Of a stretch of 64,000 nt of DNA, positions 58,276 to 64,000 are shown piece after piece. The DNA comes from Streptomyces physcomitrii (GTDB taxonomy: Bacteria; Actinomycetota; Actinomycetes; Streptomycetales; Streptomycetaceae). Under the pieces are notes generated by a model. It did no database searches. It was not told the DNA's origin and saw only the letters and a list, made by a program, of their open reading frames with translations. The DNA lies in the NCBI RefSeq assembly GCF_012273655.1, contig NZ_JAAWWP010000021.1:59177-123176 (forward strand), in the 5' to 3' direction. Made by a program: the position numbers and the translations under genes. The first letter of the stretch is position 1, and each line of letters opens with the position of its first letter.

Positions 58276-59682
58276 ATGAGGGACCCGCTGTCGATCCTCA
58301 CGGACGCCTTCACCTCCTTCCTCTTCGGAAAGGTCGAGACGACCCGCCTGCCGGTGCGCACCTCCACCGGCCAGGCCCAGGCCGTCTACCTGCCGACCGC
58401 CGCCCCCGGCCTCGGCGACTCCGGCGTGATCATCGGCCGGGAGGTGTACTCCGGCAAGGGCTATATCTACGACCCCTTCCAGCTCTACGGGCAGCAGCTC
58501 CCGGCGCCGCACTGGCTGGTGCTCGGCGAGTCCGGCAACGGCAAGTCGGCGCTGGAGAAGACGTACGTACTGCGGCAGTTGAGATTCCGCGACCGGCAGG
58601 TGGTGGTCCTCGACGCGCAGGGCGAGGACGGTGTCGGCGAGTGGAACCTGATCGCCGAGGAGCTGGGCATCACGCCGATCCGGCTCGACCCGACGGCCGC
58701 CCTGGACATGGGCATCCGGCTCAATCCGCTGGACCCCTCGATCACCTCGACCGGCCAGCTGGCGCTGCTGCGCACCATCATCGAGGTGGCGATGGGCCAC
58801 GGCCTGGACGAGCGCGCCGGTTTCGCGCTCAAGGTCGCGCACGCCTACGTCAACGAGACCATCACCAGCCGCCAGCCCGTACTGACCGACATCGTCGAGC
58901 AGTTGCGGCATCCCGAGCCGGACTCGGCCGAGGCGATGAATGTCGCCCTGGAGGACGTGCGGGCCTGGGGCCTCGACGTGGCGCTGGTCATCGACCGCCT
59001 GGTCGACGGTGACCTGCGCGGCATGTTCGACGGGCCGACCACGGTCGGCATCGACCTGGACGCGCCTCTGATCGTCTTCGACCTCTCGCACATCGACCGC
59101 AACTCGATCGCGATGCCGATCCTGATGGCGATCGTCGGTGTCTGGCTGGAGCACACCTGGATCCGGCCCGACCGCAAGAAGCGCATCTTCCTGGTGGAAG
59201 AGGCCTGGCACATCATCAACTCCCCTTTCGTGGCGCAGCTGTTCCAGCGGCTGCTGAAGTTCGGGCGGCGGCTCGGCCTCTCCTTCGTGGCGGTGGTCCA
59301 CCACCTCTCGGACGTGGTGGACGGGGCGGCCGCCAAGGAGGCGGCGGCGATCCTGAAGATGGCCTCGACCCGGACGATCTACGCGCAGAAGGCGGACGAG
59401 GCGAGAGCCACCGGCCGGGTGCTCGGGCTGCCGCGCTGGGCGGTGGAGATCATCCCGACCCTCACCCCCGGCATCGCGGTCTGGGACGTCAACGGCAATG
59501 TGCAGGTGGTCAAGCATCTGATCACCGAAACCGAACGCCCGCTGGTCTTCACCGACCGCGCGATGACCGAGGCCTCCGCCCGGGAGGACTTCGAGCACGA
59601 CGCGCTGCGCGCCGCCGAGATCGAGGCCGAGCAGCGGGCCGCGTACATGGAGCGGCAGATGAACGACTCCACGGTGGCGTAG
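58276..59682 (+). CDS. VirB4-like transport ATPase (C-terminal NTPase part)
   Basis: The 468-residue ATPase has Walker A GESGNGKS at residues 84-91, Walker B IFLVEEAWHI (about 300) and the RQGR-like region QLFQRLLKFGRRLGL. Only about 75 residues precede Walker A, so the usual VirB4 N-terminal domain is provided by the separate upstream SCO6880-like gene, 6 bp away. It should energise the T4SS-like machine. The C-terminal tail is a charged helix (EFEHDALRAAEIEAEQRAAYME). Confidence 0.88.
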   Translation: MRDPLSILTDAFTSFLFGKVETTRLPVRTSTGQAQAVYLPTAAPGLGDSGVIIGREVYSGKGYIYDPFQLYGQQLPAPHWLVLGESGNGKSALEKTYVLRQLRFRDRQVVVLDAQGEDGVGEWNLIAEELGITPIRLDPTAALDMGIRLNPLDPSITSTGQLALLRTIIEVAMGHGLDERAGFALKVAHAYVNETITSRQPVLTDIVEQLRHPEPDSAEAMNVALEDVRAWGLDVALVIDRLVDGDLRGMFDGPTTVGIDLDAPLIVFDLSHIDRNSIAMPILMAIVGVWLEHTWIRPDRKKRIFLVEEAWHIINSPFVAQLFQRLLKFGRRLGLSFVAVVHHLSDVVDGAAAKEAAAILKMASTRTIYAQKADEARATGRVLGLPRWAVEIIPTLTPGIAVWDVNGNVQVVKHLITETERPLVFTDRAMTEASAREDFEHDALRAAEIEAEQRAAYMERQMNDSTVA

Positions 59683-59864
59683 GGCGCGGGTGTGCGCCCC
59701 GGCACACTCCGGGGCGCGGGCGCCGGCGGGCGGACCGGGCGACCAACGGCGGTGCCGGGCCTGCGACGATGGCACCGGCACCGGAGGACGGCAAGCCGCG
59801 GCCGGGCAGGAGGGCGGCGGCCTGGAACGAGGGACGTGGCCCCAGATGACGGACGTGGCCTGAG

Positions 59865-61901
59865 ATGCGCGACACCGGACGCGAGCCCCCGCGCCGGGGC
59901 GAGGAGAAACCGGAAGGCGGGATCCCGGACGGCCTGCTGATCGGCGTGCTGGCCTTCCTCCTCGGCCTCACCGCGCTCACCTGGACCTCCACCGGCCTCG
60001 CCGGGCTCTTCTCCAAGGGCGCCTGGCCGGACGGGGTCGGCCTCGGCAACACCCCGGGGGCGATGCGGGAGTTGATGCAGGAACCGCACGACCTGCCCGG
60101 CGCCTGGCCCGGCACGCCGAAGGAGCAGCTGAGCGGATACGGCCTGTTCTGGGGCCTGTTCATCGGGCAGCTGCTCGTCCTCGTCGTGCTGACCGTCTTC
60201 GTGATGGGCACCGTGGCCCGCTGGCGCGCCGTCCGCGCCCGCAAGCGCGCGGCCCTCGCCAAGGCCCGCGCCGAGCAGGCGGAGGAGCGGGACCGCCGGT
60301 ACGAGGAGCAGGCCCGCGGAGCCACCCGGGGCCGCTCCGCCAAGGACCTCCCCGACCGCGGCGACCTCGACGGCGGCGCCCCGCTGTCGGAAAACCCGTA
60401 CGCGGCGCACAAGTCCGCCACCACGGATGCCCCCGGCACCCACGCCCACGACGGCCACCGCCAACCCGGTTACGACCAGGCGGAGTTCGCCCGCCAGCGC
60501 GCCGAACTGGAGCGGGACCGCGCCGTCTTCGAACGCGAGCGCGCCCAGGCCGAACTGGAGCGGGAGCGCGCGGAGTTCGCCCGCGCACGCGAGGCCTACG
60601 GGGCGACCGCGGGCGGGGCCGGGACAGCCACCGGCGGTGCGACGGGCCTCCACGGCGCGGCAGACCCCGGAGGCCCGGCAAGCCCCGGAGCCACCCCCGC
60701 TCCCGGTACCGCCGCGGCACCCAACTCCCGTACGGGAGACGGCTACCGAGACGGCGAAAGCGGCACCCACGGCGTCGGTGACGCCCAACCGGAGCCCCAG
60801 GGAACGGCGTTCGCCTCCAGCACGGCCAACACCGCTCCCTTCACAGCCAGTACGCCCACCCCCGAGCCCGTCGCCGGGGCGGCACCCTCCGGCGTACCCC
60901 ACCCCGCCTCAGGGACCGGCGGCGGGATCGCGCAGCCCCTGGCCCCCGCCGGTTTCGCCGCCTCGCTGCCCACGCCCCGCTCCCCGCTGGTCCTCGGCCC
61001 GGCCGGGACCCGGCGGCCCGCCGCGGTGCGGGCCGTGCAGGACGCGGAGGGGCCCGCCCTGGTGGTCACCTCGGATCCCACGCTCTGGGCGGAGACCAAG
61101 GACGGGCGCGCCAAGCTCGGCCCGGTCCTGGTGTACGACCCGCTGCACCTGTGCGACACCCCGGCGCGCCTGCACTGGTCCCCCACCCGGGGCTGCGAGG
61201 ACCGCGCGGTGGCGGCGGCCCGCTCGCGGGCGCTGCTCGCCCCGGTGCGGCCGACCGCCCGGGTCGACGCGCTGCTCGCGGAGACCGCGGAGACGCTGCT
61301 GCGCAGCTTCCTGCACGCGGCGGCCGTGGACGGCAGGCAGTTCAAGCACGTCCACCGGTGGGCGCAGGGCACCGGGGTGCAGGAGGCGGTACGGATCCTG
61401 CGCGCCCATCCGAAGGCGGCCTCCGGAGCCGCGGGCGAGCTGGAGGCCGCGCTCACCGCCTATCCCGAACGCCGCGACATGGCACAGGAGTTGACGTCCC
61501 GTTCGCTGGCGGCGCTGTTTTCGGTGCATATCCGCGAGGCATGCGCACACAATCGGACGGATGCCGTCACGCTGGATTCCTTCGTCCATGAAGGGGGCAC
61601 CCTGTATCTGGTGGGCGAGCCCATCGAGGACCCCAGAACACAGCCCGGGGCGATGCCGCTCCTGACCGCCCTGGCTTCGAGCGTGGTCGAGCACGGCCGG
61701 GGCATGGCCGCACGGTCATCTTCCGGTCGGCTCGACCCACCACTCACCCTGGTCCTCGACGACGTGGCCGCGGTCGCCCCGCTCCCCCAACTCCCCGAAC
61801 TCCTCAGCAGGGGCCCGGAGCAGGGCCTTCCGACGCTCGCCCTGCTCCGCTCCCGGGAACAGGGTCGCGCCCGCTGGCCGGATGCCGAACTGCCCGCCTG
61901 A
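59865..61901 (+). CDS. Degenerate VirD4/TraG-like coupling protein
   Basis: The 678-residue protein has two TM helices (about 23-46 and 94-117), a coiled coil of E/R repeats (about 203-245), an Ala/Pro/Thr-rich linker to about 360, and then a VirD4/TraG-like domain. Where the P-loop is expected it has SPLVLGPAGTRRPAAV, with no GKT/S. The Walker B-like segment is LTLVLDDVAAVAPLPQLPEL. The protein ends about where the C-terminal third of the ATPase should continue (RSREQGRARWPDAELPA, stop). Thus it is probably not an active ATPase. The start ATG at 59865 lies 182 bp after the VirB4-like stop. Confidence 0.8.
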   Translation: MRDTGREPPRRGEEKPEGGIPDGLLIGVLAFLLGLTALTWTSTGLAGLFSKGAWPDGVGLGNTPGAMRELMQEPHDLPGAWPGTPKEQLSGYGLFWGLFIGQLLVLVVLTVFVMGTVARWRAVRARKRAALAKARAEQAEERDRRYEEQARGATRGRSAKDLPDRGDLDGGAPLSENPYAAHKSATTDAPGTHAHDGHRQPGYDQAEFARQRAELERDRAVFERERAQAELERERAEFARAREAYGATAGGAGTATGGATGLHGAADPGGPASPGATPAPGTAAAPNSRTGDGYRDGESGTHGVGDAQPEPQGTAFASSTANTAPFTASTPTPEPVAGAAPSGVPHPASGTGGGIAQPLAPAGFAASLPTPRSPLVLGPAGTRRPAAVRAVQDAEGPALVVTSDPTLWAETKDGRAKLGPVLVYDPLHLCDTPARLHWSPTRGCEDRAVAAARSRALLAPVRPTARVDALLAETAETLLRSFLHAAAVDGRQFKHVHRWAQGTGVQEAVRILRAHPKAASGAAGELEAALTAYPERRDMAQELTSRSLAALFSVHIREACAHNRTDAVTLDSFVHEGGTLYLVGEPIEDPRTQPGAMPLLTALASSVVEHGRGMAARSSSGRLDPPLTLVLDDVAAVAPLPQLPELLSRGPEQGLPTLALLRSREQGRARWPDAELPA

Positions 61902-61949
61902 GCACAGCACTTGGCTCCCGTTTCCGGGAAAGCAGAGGCTCTGCGGGAG

Positions 61950-62894
61950 TCAGGAGAAGTCGAGCACCAGCCGTCCGCGCAGGCCGCCGGCGGCCAGCAT
62001 GCGGTGGGCCCTGGCCGCTTCCTCGGCGGGCAGCACCTCGGCGACGCGCAGCGTCAGGGTGCCGTCCTCGGCCTGACGGCGGAGCCGGTCCAGCCGCTCC
62101 GTGTCGGTGAGGGCGTCCGCCACCATCACCGGGCTCACGCGGACGCCGCGCTCGGCCGGGCCGGTCCAGCCCCGCAGCTCGGCCAGCGCCCCGCCGTCGG
62201 CGACCGCGGGGACGACCTCGGTGGTCTGCAGGGAGCCGTCCACCAGACCGGGGACCCCGGCGGGCACCAGCGCGCGGATCCGCGCGGCGACCTCGGCGCC
62301 GCGCTCGACAAGGCGGTCGGCGCCGAAGCCGCGCACCAGCTCGACGTCGCGCGGGGCGGCGTCCGCGATCACCGTCAGCCCCTCGTCCTTGGCCAGCTCG
62401 ACCGCGTAGCCGCCGACGGCACCGGCCGCTCCGGTCACGGCGACGGTTGCGCCTCGGGGCACGGCCAGCGCGTCCAGGGCGAGGCGTGCGGTCAGGGCGT
62501 TCATGAGCAGCGTGGCGGCGGCCGGGAAGTCGGCACCCTCCGGGGCGGGCACCACCGAGGCGGCCGGGACCACGACCTGCTCGGCATAGGCCCCGCCGTG
62601 CCGAGAGGTGAACAGCACCATGGCCACCACCCGCTGCCCGAGGGCGAGCCGGCCGTCGCTGCCGGGCCCGAGCTGGTCGATCACCCCGGCCGCGTCCATG
62701 CCGGGCACGAACGGAGGCCGGCGGTCGGGCATACGGGCGGCGTGACCGCCGGTACGCAGCAGGGCATCGGTCGGGTTCACCGCGGCCGCGTGCACCCGGA
62801 TGCGGACCTCACCGGGCCCCGCCTGCGGTTCCGGCAGATCAAGAACCCGCAGCACTTCCGGGCCGCCGAACTGATGGACACCAAGAGCCTTCAT
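61950..62894 (-). CDS. NADP-dependent quinone-oxidoreductase-type medium-chain dehydrogenase
   Basis: The 314-residue enzyme starts MKALGVHQFGGPEVLRV. It has the GroES-like domain (about 25-130) and the Rossmann NADPH site VTGAAGAVGGYAVELAK (about 150). Structural-zinc cysteines and catalytic-zinc ligands are missing, as in quinone reductases of the MDR superfamily. Start ATG at 62894. It probably reduces quinones or enones. It is convergent with the T4SS-like cluster. Confidence 0.9.
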   Translation of the reverse strand: MKALGVHQFGGPEVLRVLDLPEPQAGPGEVRIRVHAAAVNPTDALLRTGGHAARMPDRRPPFVPGMDAAGVIDQLGPGSDGRLALGQRVVAMVLFTSRHGGAYAEQVVVPAASVVPAPEGADFPAAATLLMNALTARLALDALAVPRGATVAVTGAAGAVGGYAVELAKDEGLTVIADAAPRDVELVRGFGADRLVERGAEVAARIRALVPAGVPGLVDGSLQTTEVVPAVADGGALAELRGWTGPAERGVRVSPVMVADALTDTERLDRLRRQAEDGTLTLRVAEVLPAEEAARAHRMLAAGGLRGRLVLDFS

Positions 62895-63050
62895 GCCCCC
62901 GGCCAACCCGCCGCACCGCGGCCGTATTCCCGCGGACTCCCGCCCGCGCACGGGGCGTACGCCGTCCCGACGTACCGCCGCCGTGGAACGTCCCCGCGCC
63001 GCCCGGCCGTTCAGCTGCTGAACCGTTGAACCGTTCCGCTGTTGAGCTGT

Positions 63051-63650
63051 TCAGCCGACGGACGGTCGGAGCACGTACTCCAGCTCGTTCGCCTCCGCGC
63101 CGTCCGGTTCCGGCACCGCGACCCCGGACGGTACGAAGCCGAACCTGCGGTAGAAGCCCTCAGCGCGCGCATTGCGTTCATGGACGAGGAGGCGGACCCG
63201 CTCCACGGCGGGCACCTCGTGCGCCCACTCGACGGCCGCCCGGAACAGATCCTCGGCCAGACCCCTGCCCCGCGCCCCGGCCCGTACGAAGACGCCGACC
63301 AGATGGGCCTGCCGGTGCACCACCGGGAGGCCGAAGGGGTCGGTGCTCCCGGCTTCCTCGATGAGCACGGTGACGGTGCCGTCCCAGCGCCCGTCGCCCG
63401 CGCGCTCGGCGACGAACTGCGCCACCGTGGTCCCCTCGGCGGCATGACGGGCCCGGTCCTGCCAGAAGACCTGGGGCTGACCGGCCGCGTTCGCGTAGCT
63501 CTCCAGGAAGGCCAGCGGGGCGAGCGGATCGAGCAGCGCGGCGAGCCGCAGCTCGCGGACGGCTGGCCAGTCCTCGGCGCGGACCGGCGCACAACATGCT
63601 GAAGCTGCCTGGGAGCGTTCATCCCCCGATCCTGGAAGGTCGCCCCGCAC
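63051..63650 (-). CDS. GNAT-family N-acetyltransferase, start uncertain
   Basis: The product of up to 199 residues carries the acetyl-CoA loop VRAGARGRGLAEDLF. PVRAEDWPAVRELRLAALLD is the usual GNAT beginning. The start is unclear: a GTG at 63650 gives a cysteine-containing unusual N-terminus, while a well-placed ATG for MNAPRQLQHVVR lies in another frame at 63622. A one-base slip in the GC-rich GTTGTGCGCCGGTCC stretch (mutation or sequencing error) would join the two. It lies just past the rRNA terminator. Substrate unknown. Confidence 0.7.
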   Translation of the reverse strand: MRGDLPGSGDERSQAASACCAPVRAEDWPAVRELRLAALLDPLAPLAFLESYANAAGQPQVFWQDRARHAAEGTTVAQFVAERAGDGRWDGTVTVLIEEAGSTDPFGLPVVHRQAHLVGVFVRAGARGRGLAEDLFRAAVEWAHEVPAVERVRLLVHERNARAEGFYRRFGFVPSGVAVPEPDGAEANELEYVLRPSVG

Positions 63651-63667
63651 GGCGCAAGGCAGTAAAT

Positions 63668-63712
63668 GAGAAAAGCCCCCGTACCGGTTCTCCCGGTACA
63701 GGGGCTCTTCTC
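63668..63712 (-). terminator. rRNA operon terminator hairpin
   Basis: A 20-bp stem with two mismatches has arms 63668-63687 and 63693-63712, with a 5-nt loop. It starts eight bases past the 5S gene end on the minus strand and ends 18 bases before the earliest GNAT start. Confidence 0.9.
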
Positions 63713-63719
63713 TACATTT

Positions 63720-63839
63720 AGTTCGGCGGCGTCCTACTCTCCCACAGGGTCCCCCCTGCAGTACCATCGGCGCTGTAAGGCTTAGCTTCCGGGTTCGGAA
63801 TGTAACCGGGCGTTTCCCTCACGCTATGACCACCGAAAC
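63720..63839 (-). rRNA. rrf: 5S ribosomal RNA
   Basis: The minus strand reads GTTTCGGTGGTCATAGCGTG at the 5' end, the loop-A core CGAACCCGGAAGCTAAGCC and GGTACTGCAGGGGGGACCC, and GAGAGTAGGACGCCGCCGA at the 3' end. These are the universal 5S features at the expected 120-nt length. Ends are accurate to a few bases. It lies about 100 bp after the 23S gene in the normal order. Confidence 0.96.
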
Positions 63840-63941
63840 ACTATGAAACACACAACCGAAGCCACACCACCACCCAGAAATCGGGTGTGGGGCAGCGGTT
63901 GTTCGTGGTTTCAGAACCAACACAGTGGACGCGAGCAACTG

Positions 63942-64000
63942 AGGACAAGCCCTCGGCCTATTAGTACCGGTCAACTCCACCCCTCACAGGGCTTCCATAT
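63942..64000 (-). rRNA. rrl: 23S ribosomal RNA, 3' end only
   Basis: The minus-strand sequence AGGGGTGGAGTTGACCGGTA then CTAATAGGCCGAGGGCTTGT is the conserved 3' terminus of actinobacterial 23S rRNA. The rest lies beyond the right edge. The exact 3' end is uncertain by a few bases. Between it and 5S is a spacer with an inverted repeat rich in CACAACC/GGTTGTG, an RNase III-type processing stem. Confidence 0.92.

Noticed and set aside
56368..59781. A 1137-residue open frame on the minus strand across the T4SS-like genes
   Set aside because: Low-complexity His/Asp/Arg/Val-rich translation typical of an antisense shadow in GC-rich DNA; plus-strand genes have recognisable domains and overlapping starts.
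63840..63941. A tRNA gene between 23S and 5S
   Set aside because: The spacer shows only a short inverted repeat of the processing-stem type; no acceptor, T-arm or anticodon pattern.

Overview
The window is a high-GC actinobacterial chromosome segment, almost certainly Streptomyces. The evidence is GC-rich third codon positions, frequent GTG starts, four-base stop/start overlaps, and a run of genes whose content and order match the S. coelicolor SCO41xx core region from memory: nur, glnR, mshD, ppk, pstSCAB, pit, csoR and a T4SS-like membrane cluster. It ends in the 5S and 23S genes of an rRNA operon read on the minus strand. I see no insertion sequence, integrase, tRNA or CRISPR array.

Layout. 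1-11 kb: a truncated Eis-like acetyltransferase, asparaginase, the c-di-GMP-dependent anti-sigma factor RsiG, D-aminoacyl-tRNA deacylase, YgfZ, the nickel regulator Nur, a nitrobindin-like protein and small conserved proteins. A sulfur-carrier group follows: rhodanese and DUF1416 behind a Cys-containing leader peptide, then a MoaD-like protein overlapping a Tyr-Pro-Gly-Gln repeat membrane protein. 11.4-13.9 kb: an accessory pair, an EACC1-type protein and a caspase-TM-phytase-like fusion, which resembles a conflict or programmed-death system. 14-25 kb: a hydrolase, GlnR, a LacI regulator, a secreted trypsin-like protease with a VCBS tail, an HtrA-type protease with a CssRS-like two-component pair, and secreted PI-PLC and 5'-nucleotidase.

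27-42 kb: a DUF1016 pseudogene, an LPFR small protein, mshD and a GntR-ABC operon. Then comes a phosphate block: ppk-CHAD-Nudix, a PHO box with pstS-pstC-pstA-pstB, and a convergent pit-DUF47 operon, followed by csoR with its operator. 42.5-53 kb: a more variable stretch of secreted or envelope proteins (lipoprotein, streptogrisin-like protease, FAD oxidase, PAP2 phosphatase, SLT-NlpC/P60 hydrolase, I36 inhibitor) and an ECF-like sigma factor overlapping a membrane SH3-like protein. 54-62 kb: a chromosomal T4SS-like gene set with VirB2-, VirB8-, VirB6- and VirB4-like members and a degenerate VirD4-like member. It probably corresponds to the S. coelicolor cmd genes described as acting in differentiation. 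62-64 kb: a quinone-oxidoreductase-type gene, a GNAT gene and the rRNA operon end.

Common themes are phosphate and polyphosphate handling, extracellular protein quality control, sulfur and metal homeostasis, and developmental membrane systems. Function calls rest on motifs and family resemblance read by eye; no database search was run.
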